This document shows, one piece after another, positions 32,705 through 44,440 of a stretch of 45,471 nucleotides of DNA; within the stretch, counting starts at the first letter, position 1, and each line of letters opens with the position of its first letter. The position numbers were made by a program, and so were the translations under genes. This stretch comes from Reticulitermes lucifugus. Taxonomy: Eukaryota > Arthropoda > Insecta > Blattodea > Rhinotermitidae. The notes beneath the pieces were generated by a model. That model was given only the letters and a program-made list of their open reading frames with translations, did no database searches and had not been told where the DNA came from. Location: NCBI GenBank assembly GCA_026260175.1, contig JAKCWW010000094.1, forward strand, positions 119,307-164,777. Direction: 5' to 3'.

Positions 32705-33248
32705 CAGGGATCGGCAAGCTGCGGGTCGAGGGTCGTATGCGGCCCTCAATTCCATTTCTTTCAGCCCGCCGACGCCTGACGTAGGTGAGAAATTTGTATT
32801 CATGAAACGGAAAATTAAAAAAAGATGTTATTGTATGCTTAAACAGCGCGTTAACACTCGCCTCCTTTTAGCTTCAAAAGATGGAAGCCCCGTTACTAAA
32901 TTCTTTCTGGCCAAATCAAGAAAGTTCCAGGTACGGTAAATGTGGCAGTAAGCCTTCTTTCTGGCATTTTGTGTATAAATATGAAGAGGGCGTGTATATA
33001 GTGCATTACATCCGTGTTGTAACATGCAATTGAAGCAAGCATAGATGTAACAGCAAGCTGGTGACGACAGTCACAATTCTTAGTGATGACTGGAACAGAA
33101 AATCATTCTTTGCTGAAAGCTTAGTTAAAGCGGTTTGTCTTGTCTGTCAGAGAACGAAACGACGTGAAGGAATATGCAAAATATAATTAGGATTTTGAAG
33201 CTGAAAGTCGATTGTGGCCCAAGGGTGCCGAAAGGTTGTCGATCCCTG
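32705..33248 (+). mobile_element. Deleted hAT element with TIRs and 8-bp duplication
   Basis: The left TIR CAGGGATCGGCAAGCT (32705-32720) pairs with the inverted right end CAGGGATCGACAACCT, 14 of 16 bases. Flanking CGTTAGAG (32697-32704) and CTTTAGAG (33249-33256) match at 7 of 8 bases and resemble the hAT target preference nTnnnnAn. Inside, a shifted-frame KAVCLVCQRTKRRE (near 33130-33170) resembles a BED-type finger of hAT transposases. The rest of the transposase is gone, so it moved, if at all, with help from another element. Confidence 0.88.
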
Positions 33249-33256
33249 CTTTAGAG

Positions 33257-34319
33257 GACTAAGGAGAGGTGACATTGCGCAGCTGTTCGGCCCTAAACTA
33301 CCAGCTATTGTTAATGTGTATGTGTGTGACAGCTGGCGACGTTAATCATGCGTAGCTCGACACGGATCAACCCGTATGTTCTGAAAACAGGTCACATGAC
33401 TTACAACAATGTAATATCTGAAATACGGAATTGAATACAAGAAAGATTAAGCCTAGCAGCGTAAAACCTATACAATCCACCTACCTTACAATCAATAACT
33501 TTCAGTTTTGCCTACATAGAGTGTGTATTTGTTAGTAATGATTCTAAGAAACAAAATATTTATGTCAACAGCATAAAGCTATGCACTTGTTAATGAAAAG
33601 CAATGTGTTTTCTGCTAGATAAAAACTTAATTTTAAAAATTAATTTACATGAACTCTATGTTTCAAATGAGTTATATGTATGGAAATTATTCGGTGTAAG
33701 CAAAACCATGAACATACAAAATTTGACAGAACTTTTAAATTCACACTTTAATATTCAGTCAAAAACCTTGTCCATCCTCAGTCCGAAATGAAAGGAAAAC
33801 GCATTAAAATGTATGGCGTGTGCAAAGATTGTGCACAAAATAGCTCGCGATTTCCTATTTCTCAGACAACGTCCAAGAAAATTCAGGCGTCACTGAGATT
33901 GCCACGACACACACCAACAAAGAATGAAATAAACGTGCATTTCGCTGATAATTTACACAGGATGTATCACTAAAAGATTAGCTACGGTATATTGACGTGA
34001 AATTACTTCCTAATAAAATATACTTAAAACTGTGTTTGGCTTACGAAAAGAGTTTCCGACTGATTCTATTGATCAGCCACAAAACATACCACCTTTTTTG
34101 CAATTAGTCTGTCTCCTATCAGTGATCGCTTCCTTTCTTCTGTTCCTTTTTAAGCCACTAGATTAACACTGTTTAGGGAAATAACTGATTCATTGTGAAA
34201 AGTCATACAAAATGCTTAAATTCTTAATGATACAGCAGTAGTACTAAACTTTAATTGGTTAATTAAGCTTCAAGGTATGATGACGTGTAAGGTAGAGGAG
34301 GTTTAGCTCCATTATTTCT
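33257..34319. other. No feature seen
   Basis: Two short plus-strand frames (33603-33791, 33788-33973) without domains. Nothing else. Confidence 0.5.
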
Positions 34320-34640
34320 TAATCCTCAGCACTAGATGCACTATAGTGGCTATTTTCAAGCGCTGGCCACCTTACCCTCACGAAATTTGCCCTCGGTGTT
34401 CCCTGGTTAGGAGGCTGGGTGGGCCTGAGTGCCGACTTGGACGCGGTAGTATATGACGCCGTGTGAATTGGTACATTGGCGGCAGTGTCTTGGAGAAACG
34501 TGCTGGCTCCATTTTCAGGGTAATCCAAGAAGAGCGGACTACCATGAAGAAAGAGGCATCGAACTCCTCCGAAACATTGGTACGTATGTACCAAAAGAAG
34601 GTCACGCTGTTTTTCCGAGAATGGTCTACTCCGTGAGCTA
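34320..34640 (-). repeat. Dispersed insect repeat fragment
   Basis: The minus strand would read TNVSEEFDASFFMVVRSSW and MEPARFSKTLPPMYQFT, phrases I recognise as recurrent translations of a dispersed insect repeat. The segment CCTCCGAAACATTGGTACG with a GAGG...CCTC stem before it recalls the hammerhead-like family A arms. The element class is uncertain and the frames are not genes. Confidence 0.5.
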
Positions 34641-35390
34641 AATTTAGATGTTCTTAATGTTACATATAGCTACCACTCTGTCTTAGTATTTAAACCGTTC
34701 AGATTTGAAGTATTACGTGATATACTAGGGGCAAAAGAGTACCAAAGAGGGACAGGTGAGTGTCATGTCGCTGGACTTGGGTGCAGAATCTGTTACTCAG
34801 AAACGTTCTGTCTGCAATTACGGAAGCGGGAGGTTGCTGGTTCGTACCGAATGATGCCACACCCACCGCCCGCGCTGGATCGATCACTTCCTCTAGGGTA
34901 GACCGGCTATGCCACCCACGTACCAACCTCACTCAAACTAAGTCCCAACCTTACAAGAAAATTACTACAGCTCTATCGATTGTATGACCCAACACTCCTA
35001 AATCGAATGCTTGCTTCGACCGCTGTAAATTGATCTTGTCCAAACCGTAAAAATATTTAACTGGCACATACTCTACAGTTACACGTGCTTCGGAAAGAAC
35101 TACTGGGCCTGCCTCTTTGTGTGCAGCAAACAAAAAATAGTATTTGAGCTGGGCAGCCTACGTTATTGCAAAGGTGCAGTCTGTACCGGCAAACAGTGTG
35201 CTGTGCAGTCTGGCATTCTGAATATACCAACTGCTTCCCAGTACTTTCAATACACACGGTGATCATTCCATTCAATTCTCAGTAAACTACAGATATTTTG
35301 GAGTCATTAACTTTTCAAAGTTAAGTGGTGACCATACCTAGCCCACCAATTTCTGTAACATTAAAAGAAACTCTGCATTTCACCACAGAG
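34641..35390. other. No gene seen; possible SINE trace
   Basis: A B-box-like GGTTCGTACC (about 34839) lies downstream of a TCGCTGGACTTGGG segment, which could be a decayed tRNA-like head, but no body matches the three SINE families. Several overlapping frames on both strands are unsupported. Confidence 0.4.
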
Positions 35391-35545
35391 TATGCTTTTG
35401 TTTCTTGTGGTTCTCACAGTGAATTCTCATTATTTCCCTGAACAGAATTAATTGACTGGGCTTTATAATGGAAATGGACTAAGTTCTCTGTGAGGTAGGA
35501 ACTGAAATTTAACATATGATTTAGATAAATTCCAGTCTTCAAATG
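35391..35545. repeat. Unidentified dispersed repeat, copy 1
   Basis: TTATTTCCCTGAACAGAATTA, then GTTCTCTGTGAGGTAGGAAC and TGAA, recur in order and spacing at 44320-44440. No terminal repeats are visible. Confidence 0.6.
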
Positions 35546-35839
35546 GTCAATGTATATTTAAAGCTTTAAGAAAAGTTTCGTATCATCCTACACTGCCTGT
35601 TCGCTTTCAAATAATTCGCATTGTACTGCATATGTACAATTCTATCAGCTGGAACTTTCGCTACTACGCTTGCTGCCGGTGCTGACTAGTGTAACTATAG
35701 TTGCCAATCATACTGCTGCTTACAGTGTTTGTTGCATTTCTGTAGTGGTTCTAATGTCGAACCCACCTCATAACTTCGTGCCTCTCTCATATCGAAGATT
35801 CAAGCCTCGAATATTCAGATCTTTAGGAACATAATTCAG

Positions 35840-35985
35840 TGTCGACTGGTAGATAGTTACCGACGTTTCGGGAGATTGTTGCATCCATTTTCAGTACTTA
35901 AAGTGGTCACTCTTCCTGAATTGCTTAGACTCTGAGGATGGTGGTGAAAAATCCTCCGTAAGGTTGACAACTTTTTATCAATAGA
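35840..35985. mobile_element. Foldback element, family A (degraded)
   Basis: The left arm has ACTGGTAGATAGTTACCGAC and GTTTCGGGAG. The right arm has ACTCTGAGGATGGTGGTG and TCCTCCGTAAGGTTGACAAC, a decayed complement. A CTGAGGA core followed by GG...CC and a GAAAC-like remnant can be seen in the right arm. The outer parts are lost. Confidence 0.6.
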
Positions 35986-37194
35986 TGCCACATTTTATAA
36001 CAAAAGACTCGAATTTTCTTAAAAAATCTCCGTGAAAAGCTCTATTTCGCATCTTGCTCCCTGTCAATAACAATTATAAATGATTAAAACATACCAGTGT
36101 GGGGTGGCTAATATTTGTGCAACTTTCACATTAAATGTCATCAAAATGCAGCAAATGTTTCACGAGTTCAAATATCGAGATTGAAGTAGAGACGAACGGA
36201 AGCACAGACAAAAGAATAGACACGATCATCCGTATATGCCTTCATCCCTGTACTTTTCGAAAAGAATGTACAATAATAATAACACTAATAAAATAATTAA
36301 CAATAACAAAAGTATATTATATTGAAAGTAAAGTAAAGAAAGAAACGTTTTAGACGTCAGCAAACCTTATGATGGAAATATTCATGGAATTCGGAAAGAC
36401 TGGGAAACACAAAAATCGGATTAAAAAGTAATAGACAATGTGTAATTTGCAAACAAAAATATTGTCAGTGCCGTATTTGTCAGATGGACTACGACAATAT
36501 CAGTGAGGTGCTTCTTATAGGCTACTTTAGGTACTGCTATATGAGAGATTCCACACTGAAGGATAAATGAGTCGCTGTCACATCTTAAAGTGATCTACAA
36601 ATATTCCTCTGCAACCCATACGTTCTTTAGACCGTAAGTCAAATAATTTGATCGTAAAAATATAAGACCCATCACAAAATGAAAACAAGTATACTAGAGC
36701 AACTGTACATAATACCAACACTAGTGGTAAAGACACGTCCCGCACTTTTAACACTAAAATCTCTGGATTTTACCCAATCGATATATTTATATGCTTCATA
36801 CGTTTTAAAAACAAAGAGATTTTTTTCACAAACAGCATTAAACAGCTGGTATTTATGAGGGAGATACCGTGTGTGCAGTGTGAGGTAGTACTATCTTTAA
36901 AGTGTTTTAGACAAATTTAATGCTTGAAATGTTTAGTCGTGACTATAACAGAAAGAATTTTCAGGAATGTAATACGAGTATTTATGTACCCCAATCCTGT
37001 AAGTGAGCCACAAGCAATTGAGATGGTTGCGATGATGAAATGTGGCGGAGGATATAAAGATCAACTCCATGTTTTAGAATGAAACCTAACTCCCTACAAA
37101 CCAAGTCCCGCGTATCGCGAGTAAGTCCAACAGTAACCGTCATGACAAAGAAAAGAGCAACTCGATGGCGCAGAATCCTACGTAACAACCTAAT
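35986..37194. other. No feature seen
   Basis: AT-rich. The frame 36982-37200 (minus) is unsupported and overlaps the start of the LINE relic. Confidence 0.5.
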
Positions 37195-37610
37195 GACCAA
37201 TCAAGTGGCTAAAAAACTCGCCGCTGTTTATGGATAACGAAAGTTCATTACTGTGCTCACAAAAGCCCACAACTTGCCCCTTTACTGAGTTAGATCAATC
37301 CAGTCTTCGCCCTCAAACCCTACTAACTAAAGATTTATTTTAATAATATTCTTCCACCTACGTCTCTATTGTCCAATATATCTCTTATTTGCAGTTTCCT
37401 TAACTAAATTTTGTATGCAATTACGTGTCTCCTATGCATATTAAATTTCTCATTTGTCTAATCATTTTTGATACCATAGTCCTAATAACATTTCATGAAT
37501 AAATCTCTCCCTGTAATTTTCTCCAGTCTCCTGTTTTCTACACCCCCTCACGTCCAAACATCCTGTTCCATACATTTTAAAACATTTAAATTACAGTGTC
37601 TTAACCTTCC
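37195..37610 (-). pseudogene. LINE ORF2 C-terminal fragment
   Basis: The longest of the LINE relics. On the minus strand blocks follow in family order: KMIRQMRNL in the position of the conserved IKSRRMRWAGH block, RRRWKNIIKINL (about 37340), EGEDWIDLTQ, and AFVSTVMNFRYP before a stop (about 37235). Stops and frame changes are frequent. The RT domain is absent. Confidence 0.8.
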
Positions 37611-38740
37611 TGAAATTGTTTATTCAAGTTGACAAAGTGATAAAAACTACGGATCGTCACATCTCCATATTCACTCACTGAGCCACAGATTATGAAACTT
37701 ATTTTAACACGATCTCCTGTGAGCTGACTAAATTTTGCGCCGTTTGGATAATGTAAACAAATATTACTGTGTTAAAGATATGCTTGGAAGAATCGCTTAG
37801 AAGAAGTCAGCTATCAATCAACAGTTCGTCGTAGGTGATTATGTGTTTTACCAGCCAGAACCCATTGCCGGCTCAATCGGCTCCTACCCACCAACCGAAA
37901 CGAATATGTACTTTGCACCTACCCTAAGACAAAACTTGGCACTATTATCCATACAAATTCAACAAAATGCACTTACAGCTGACATATATTTAAATTACCT
38001 TAAATATATACTCTCCTACATGTTTAGGCTCAAATGAGCCATTTTCCAGGGAGATTCGTGTAAAAATGAGTTCTACTTGTCGATGCATAAAACATACAAG
38101 TTTAAAACAGTGGGCAAGATAAATGTAATTTATAAATAAAAATTATACTTTTAAAAATTAATATCTATAATGCTGTATTCTATTACATTTCGTTTGTTGC
38201 GCTTCTGCATCCAAAAACTATTTGCAATAGTCTTCGATCCTAATACTGATCCAGTCCCTGTAGTCGATTATATGATGTGTAATGTGTAAGAAAGCATTCT
38301 GTACTCTTTAATGCACGGAATACGAAAAACATTAGAAAAACATAGTACGTTGGGTATTTTATAGGCAGAAAGGATATATACATTGATACTTATTTCTGTG
38401 TTTACTCACACTAATAAAATCATTCCACAGTAAAAACTCCTTAAGAAGTCAATAGTTCATCTCCTATTCTAGAAACGTCCCTCCTCTTATGGAATTCAAA
38501 GACTTCCTACGATTTTCATAACAGCCCGCCGCTCGTCGCTAACCTGAAAGCCATAATGTAGCCATCTGTAGAGAACTGTTAATATTAACTGTGGAAAATT
38601 CTCTTACACTTCGTTTAATGGCAAATTTAGATTCGTACCACGAAATAATGTATGCAACAACATGTGGTTTTATCCTATTAAAATTTTAAGTTACGACCAT
38701 CAAAATACAATAATATGTACACAAATTAAAAATTTATTAT
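37611..38740. other. No feature seen
   Basis: AT-rich without recognised repeats. The frame 37843-38037 is unsupported. Confidence 0.5.
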
Positions 38741-38743
38741 CAA

Positions 38744-38790
38744 AACCCCAACATGTCTCGACCGAAAATGGCTGTCATTAGGAGGCTCAC
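38744..38790 (-). ncRNA. Degenerate hammerhead-like motif
   Basis: On the minus strand CCTC and GGGG can form stem I around CTAATGA, a GCC/GGT stem and GAGACATGTT. Compared with the ribozyme core this has A for G in CUGA and G for A in GAAA, both expected to be inactivating. The position of the cleavage base (T) is permitted. Read leftward, an AATAAATTTTTAATTTG segment follows, similar in place to the tail of the remnant at 1656-1920. Confidence 0.4.
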
Positions 38791-39615
38791 TTCCAAAAGC
38801 ACGTAGCTACAAAAGTTTACATTCATGCTTATGACTTTTTAAAATAACTGCAGTCCTTAATTTACAGCATTTGATTACTCAAAACTTCTTAGCCATTTAA
38901 AATGTGGTAACGAAAACTCGAAACATGCAAAGCATACTTGTGGTAATATACATAAATGTGGTAAGTTGATGGCTGTGAATTGCACTGGTGAGACACAGGA
39001 TAACGTGATGGAATGGTATTGAAATGTTATCCTGCTTAGTCCGCTATGGCTTACAATTTACCATCACGAGCTGCTCAAAAAATTGTGGGGATATTCAATC
39101 GCCAATAGCAGGAGAACAATATGTTTCATAAACCTGAGCAGATGAGACTCACATTTCGTACATACTTCAACCACGGTGAGAAAGACCGTAACTAAATCTC
39201 TGGTTGAAGGAATTAAAGAGTTCAATATTGCAAATATAAACTCCTTTTACTGGATACGAACCTGAGTCACTTTGATCAAGCTCACATACTCATAAAACTT
39301 TTCCAAGACTCAGTTTAATATTATTCTGTTTTATATGTCTCAGCCTTAATGTAGCTTCCCTCCATGAGACTGAAGGTAAAGGTTAAGATATCTCTGCGCC
39401 TAAGCACTATGTGCTTGACAAATAAAGGGCTTTGCACAGATTTCCAGCACTAAAAAAATCTTTCCGGTGTTAGAGTTACGTGATATAAGCCTAAAATATT
39501 TATGAAATGTAATTTAGCTCATGCATTGGCGTGCTTTCCTTGTGCATAAGTGGTTGTCAGACCGAAACCTATTCGGGTTAGAATTATTGTTATTGCTTGC
39601 ATATAAAAATACTTT
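38791..39615. other. No feature seen
   Basis: AT-rich. A short TTTAATATTATTC near 39315 recalls the LINE block but is too short to call. Confidence 0.5.
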
Positions 39616-39619
39616 AGAG

Positions 39620-39716
39620 GTCTACTACTGTTACTACTACTACTAATAGTAGTAGTAGTACTAATAATAAAATAGCAGCAGCAGCAGTAGTAGTAGTAGT
39701 AGTAGTAGTAGTATCT
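39620..39716. repeat. Compound (TAG)n/(CAG)n microsatellite with inverted start
   Basis: Begins as (ACT)n, switches to (AGT)n, so the first 40 bases can fold back, then (AGC)n and (AGT)n to 39716. Confidence 0.95.
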
Positions 39717-39810
39717 GCTGTTGGTGTTTTAGTAGGGTTCTTTCTTTCTTTCTTATTCTGACTTCTTCCTACCTACTCATTGTTAAGTATAGAGGGTTAT
39801 TGTTGCACCT

Positions 39811-40005
39811 GATCACACTCAATGACACACACTCTGTAGGACTCCTCTGGACGAGGGATCGGTCCGACGCAGAGACCTCTACCTAACAACACACAACACT
39901 CAAAAGAGAAAGACATCCATGCCCCCGGCGGCATTCGAACCGGCAATTCCAGCAAGTGAGCGGCCGCAGACCCATGCCTTAGACCACGCGGCCACTGGGA
40001 TTGGC
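39811..40005 (-). mobile_element. tRNA-derived SINE, family II (subtype b), 3'-truncated
   Basis: Head GCCAATCCCAGTGGCC at 40005 reading left, B box GGTTCGAATGCC with one change, centre AGAGGAGTCCTACAGAG. It stops at GTGTGATC, lacking the tail hairpin and A-run of other copies. Loss of the 3' end is unusual for a reverse-transcribed element and points to later deletion. Confidence 0.88.
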
Positions 40006-40566
40006 TGTAGCCGTGTTATGAGAGTTATTAGTTTTGATGATAGTTATATAATACGACATTACATTATAGTATATACGAGTAGCAGCAGTACTAAAATTTT
40101 TATTTTATTTTGGGGAAGCTTTTGTTATAGGTACTTACGTACATATTCAGTGTACGTTAAATTTATTGTATATAAAAACATTTCGCACCGTCGCCATGAC
40201 AATAAGCTTATAAATAAAATATGAGACGTCAAACGTACAGTGTTTATAATATATCTTTGTATAAAACTTCGTGTTCCAAGTTCAAGTGATCCATTACTTA
40301 GCGTTATCAGGCTGTAGGCTAAAGGAAAGATTTGCATGATAGCAATGGTGTTTCGTATTCTGCGAAAGTTACATAATATTTAATACCTATTACCATGTAT
40401 CATTTTAGGACCGCGTGGTTAGTGCCGCTGTCATCTCAAAATTTGGGGCTGCTACCATTTTAAGCGTCGCGTGGTCGTAAATACTTCATTATAATCAGGA
40501 CTGGACGAATGTTGCCAACATAAGAAAATGGCATGCGGTGCTTAAGCCCCTCACTGAGGCAGTCAA
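40006..40566. other. No feature seen
   Basis: AT-rich. The long frame 39919-40224 is made partly of the SINE and is not supported. Confidence 0.5.
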
Positions 40567-40570
40567 GTAC

Positions 40571-40778
40571 GGGGTGTTTTTTTTTCCTGCTTGACCTATG
40601 AGCGCCGGCCCGAAGCTCTAGTGAGTTTTAATTAGACTTTCTAAAAGTTACTTTCACTGCGATCGCTTGTCTAACTTTCGTCATCGACTGTTAAAACTCC
40701 CCGACACGCGGAGTAAGACGCAACGCTGGCGGGGCTTTGGGCCGGCGCTTATCGGTCAAGCAGGAAAAAAAAACACCT
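40571..40778. mobile_element. 208-bp MITE with about 45-bp TIRs
   Basis: The left end GGTGTTTTTTTTTCCTGCTTG followed by ACC and GCGCCGGCCC is mirrored at the right by GGGCCGGCGC, GGT and CAAGCAGGAAAAAAAAACACC. GTAC stands on both sides (40567-40570 and 40779-40782) as a candidate 4-bp target duplication, though it is itself palindromic. There is no coding capacity. The superfamily is uncertain. Confidence 0.9.
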
Positions 40779-41029
40779 GTACCATGCGATTAGGTAACGG
40801 ACAGGAGTGACCAGCAATAGGGGCCAGATGAACTAAGGACACTACAGACTTACTAGTGAAAGCACCTTTAACCTGCCTGGGCACTTCTTAACGTAAACCG
40901 AATAGAAATAATAAAATTGCTTATCTTTATGACCGTCCTATCAATGTGTGTATCGATTGACGAATGTTTTGTGGTTTACTTTATGGCGCTCTCGGTACCT
41001 CAGGTGGGAGAGTGACTAGTGAGTGCCGG

Positions 41030-41170
41030 ATTGGAAAGAATTTGGAAGGAATCGGTCGTGACTTAATCGAGATTTTCCTTCATGTCCCTGGAGGGACTCA
41101 GGCAAACCACGATAAATCACACTCAGGATAGCCAGTGTCCCCGTCGAGATTCTGAACAGACACCTTCCGA
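41030..41170. repeat. Probable SINE-like dispersed repeat
   Basis: GGAAGGAATCGGTCGTGAC, then GGCAAACCACGATAAATCAC, ACTCAGGATAGCCAG and GTCGAGATTCTGAAC recall a widespread insect repeat. There is no second copy in the window to align and no clear pol III boxes. Confidence 0.35.
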
Positions 41171-41640
41171 ATAAAAGTCTAGAAGTTTACCACTAAATCA
41201 GTTCTCAGTTTGATCAGTATACGTCATGTTATAAACATATGCGTATATTATATTGATCAGTGTTGTATTATATTCCAAATATGCTTTAAACAGAGTAATG
41301 CAAAGGTACCACAACCTGCAACAACTGTCGTTACTTGTACGTGTAATTTATCTGAGTCCACGTGACTGAAACTTCGTACAAGGTATCCAACGTACCCTTC
41401 TGTATCATTGTTTTGTAGGCTACGTTCATTTTTCTTATTAAGTTTGATGAGGCAAGATAATCTCTTCAGATATCATTACTAATCCTGTGCACATATAATT
41501 GCTCTTTGGGGTTCTTCCGTGGTAAAAGAATTACTTTCACACACGGTTATCTTTTAAATAGACTCAAATAAAGGAGTCTATAGAGAAAACGCCGGAGATC
41601 GTGGTGGTCATAAAAGGCAAAAATAAAGATTCAAATTTGT
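41171..41640. other. No feature seen
   Basis: Nothing recognised. Confidence 0.5.
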
Positions 41641-41649
41641 ACCTATTTT

Positions 41650-41950
41650 AAATTAAGCAACACACTGTGGAAACATGGGGGGAAGTGGAGGCATAACTTC
41701 ACGTGCCTGGGCACTAGATAGAAGTGAGTGGTCAGCTTCGCGGTATGGTATTTTCACTCCCAGAGAAAGGTCCACCGATACCCATTGGGGTGAGCCTCTG
41801 AACCGGTCTGGACACTGGAGAAGAGAAATATTTCTTTCCCCTAACGGGATCGAATTCTGTTTTCTTGGTTGTCCATTTATAGCCTCCAGCATTGTCGTTA
41901 GTGACTGTGCAGTGTGTAGGCCTACTGTTGCACCACCTCGTTGTAACCAC
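41650..41950 (+). repeat. Common insect dispersed repeat (not a gene)
   Basis: The plus-strand translation ASRYGIFTPRERSTD then THWGEPLNRSGHWRRE follows the wording of a repeat often seen as spurious 'proteins' in insect genomes. Three overlapping frames (41653-41892 minus, 41675-41968 plus, 41732-41953 minus) come from this one segment. The element type is unknown. Confidence 0.5.
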
Positions 41951-41968
41951 CAATCTTATTCAGCTTAA

Positions 41969-43435
41969 TTCAATAATGAGTTGCACTGCATAATCATTTC
42001 CTGGTAACTTCCAGTTTTTACACTGTCTGTGCCTAAAAGTGGACCAACCACACGGTAAAGTGAAACACCACACCACACGAGAGTAATAGCATCTCATCGA
42101 AAGGTGTTCATTGTAGCTACACGTTGTGTCTGTTAACACCTGCACTTCAGTAAAATCATGTATAATTCATCAAGAAAACATGGTCCAAGACGTTGATATA
42201 ACTTCGAGGGAACTATCAAAAATACTGCCGGCAGCATATTTTTTCCGCTTTTTCCGGTGTCTTAAGCGAAATTTCTCTGTACCAAGTTTCAGATAATTCA
42301 TAGCCTTGCTTTCCTCTGTGTCTTAATTTGGCTTCTGACAAAGTTTTCTAATCAATATCCAGAGTAATGGAAATAAATAATGTTCTTTAAATTCAGTCAG
42401 TGTTTCATCACTGAGAAAGGAAGGGAAAGTCTCCCTTGTTCTCCCAGTTTGTCTTCTTTTAATGCAACTTAGTGGGGAAAAGGACGATGAGAAGACATAA
42501 CAATTTTTTTAAAGAAAGAATTTGGAAATCGGCATTGAATCACACATAAAATAATGTTCAATGAAGAATAGGACAGTACACTAGCAAATAATTCATGTTT
42601 GCATTTGAGATCTTTCACGCGCAACTGACGAATGTAGCAGACAGCTCAGAATCAAGCACATTTACCGTGTCAAGGAAAGCAGCGCAACTTATCGGAAGTG
42701 GCATTAATCCGTATGGAAATAAAGAAAGTGCTTAAATACCCATGTTGGTAATCTTGTAACTGTTGAGGAATGTTACGATTATTTACCGCCTTGGCGCCAC
42801 ATATTGATCGCTTGGTGCATTAATGGTTGCCATGCAACGAAACAGCTGTGAAAATAGAACGTTCTTGCAGTAAAATCCTCTTGTAGTTGTCTAGCAACCA
42901 TACGTATAAAGAGAAGAAAAGTAGAGCAGTGAATGTGTACATAAGATTAATGAAGCTGTAACTTATATTTAGGGCTTAATTCATCCTTCTAACGAATTTC
43001 TGGGTGGAGTTGGCACGGATTCTAAGAAAATCTAAACTAACCGTTTAATCGACACGCCATTTGTAGCCACATTGCTAAACCAACAAGAAGCATATGCAAT
43101 TATTCATTTTCCTACGCCTTTAACTGATTTACGGGATGCAGAGGGAAGACGATCAGACATTTCCTTCGGTACTGATGTTCCGGAGATTAGTTCTTAGAAT
43201 CTTTGTGGGAAGGATCAAAGAACAAGCTAGAATATATATGCATAGCGTAACAATGATGGTTTATTCGCTCAGTTAAAGATTAAAGACTGAAAATAGCAGA
43301 GACGTTTACTTATTTCCAAATTCCTGTGATTTATGAAAGATATGTCTTACTAACAATGAAAAACGTATAGCCTTCCTCCCTACAACATATTTTTTTAGAC
43401 TTGTCTCGCTTCTGTAAATATTTAGAGCTCCAGAT
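41969..43435. other. No feature seen
   Basis: AT-rich, no repeat or coding signal recognised. Confidence 0.5.
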
Positions 43436-43438
43436 GAG

Positions 43439-43530
43439 TGCATAAATGCACATAGATCTTCATACCAAGTGTCTGTTATTCTTGTTCAGTTTTAAACAGA
43501 AACTGAATATTCTGACAAATATGATTAAGA
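43439..43530. repeat. Unidentified dispersed repeat, copy 2
   Basis: Partner of 29340-29440, sharing CATAAATGCACATAG, TGTTATTCTTGTTCAG and AAACTGAATATTCTGACAAA. Confidence 0.55.
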
Positions 43531-44319
43531 ATACCTACCCGATATAGAACGTAACAAAAATAGCTTTCAACGGTTTTAGTGTTTCTAATTGTGGACAGAC
43601 GGACAAATAGATAAGGCAAAGCTAAAAGGCGCATTTCTACAATTTACATTGCGAAAGCACTATATATATTTGAAGCAGGATGATCACTGCATGCAGTCAG
43701 CATTAAATCCTATGTCATTCTAAAATGCGAAGAAACAGAAATAAGTATATAGCCTAGTTTATAATTCCGACAAGCTGGCCACATTGGAGGGCCGCGTTCT
43801 GGAGATAGTTTGTAGCATAATAAACTAAAAACCAGATGTGGCTTTGACACATTGAGTTAAGCTTGCTGAGGTTTGGTGCAGCGACCTGTAACCTTCATCG
43901 AGTTCAGTGCTACTGCAGCGAGCTGGCACGGCTATGCCCTTCCATTCTTAATTCGCTTGTAAGTCTCGGTTGGTGCCTCAGAAGAATGATTGAGCCTGAG
44001 ATGATGAATGGAGTAATCAATCAATGTTACGCAGGTATTCAAGCAGAACACTGTCAAATATAATTGAATCTGCGAAGAGGTTTAATAGAAACCGTTTTGA
44101 CGGCTATTACCAGAGATCTAGGCGACTTAGTCACACAGTCACCTTGAACAGCAACATATCCATGTCAATGAGGTACCTAGAGGTAGATTCTTTCTCCTAG
44201 AATTTTGAGTTGTGCTGGTAAAACCAATATAACACAGTCTGCTGCATTTCGTCGTGCGAAAGCTTTGCCGCGAGAGGAAATGTGCTCCTTTAATCCCTGT
44301 CACCATTTAGTCACAACAA
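43531..44319. other. No feature seen
   Basis: The frame 43863-44063 has an ordinary start but no domain or splice context that I recognise. Confidence 0.45.
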
Positions 44320-44440
44320 ATAACCAATTATTTCCCTGTACAGAATTAACAGATTGGTCCCTCTAATAGGCGCACACCATGTTCTCTGTAAGGTAAGAAC
44401 TGAATCTTGATACATCACCGACTCATTTTAATCTTCGAAG
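44320..44440. repeat. Unidentified dispersed repeat, copy 2
   Basis: Partner of 35391-35545, sharing ATTATTTCCCTGTACAGAAT and GTTCTCTGTAAGGTAAGAAC. Confidence 0.6.

Noticed and set aside
41653..41968. Overlapping 73-97 codon ORFs
   Set aside because: They derive from a dispersed insect repeat with frames on both strands, and I see no domain.
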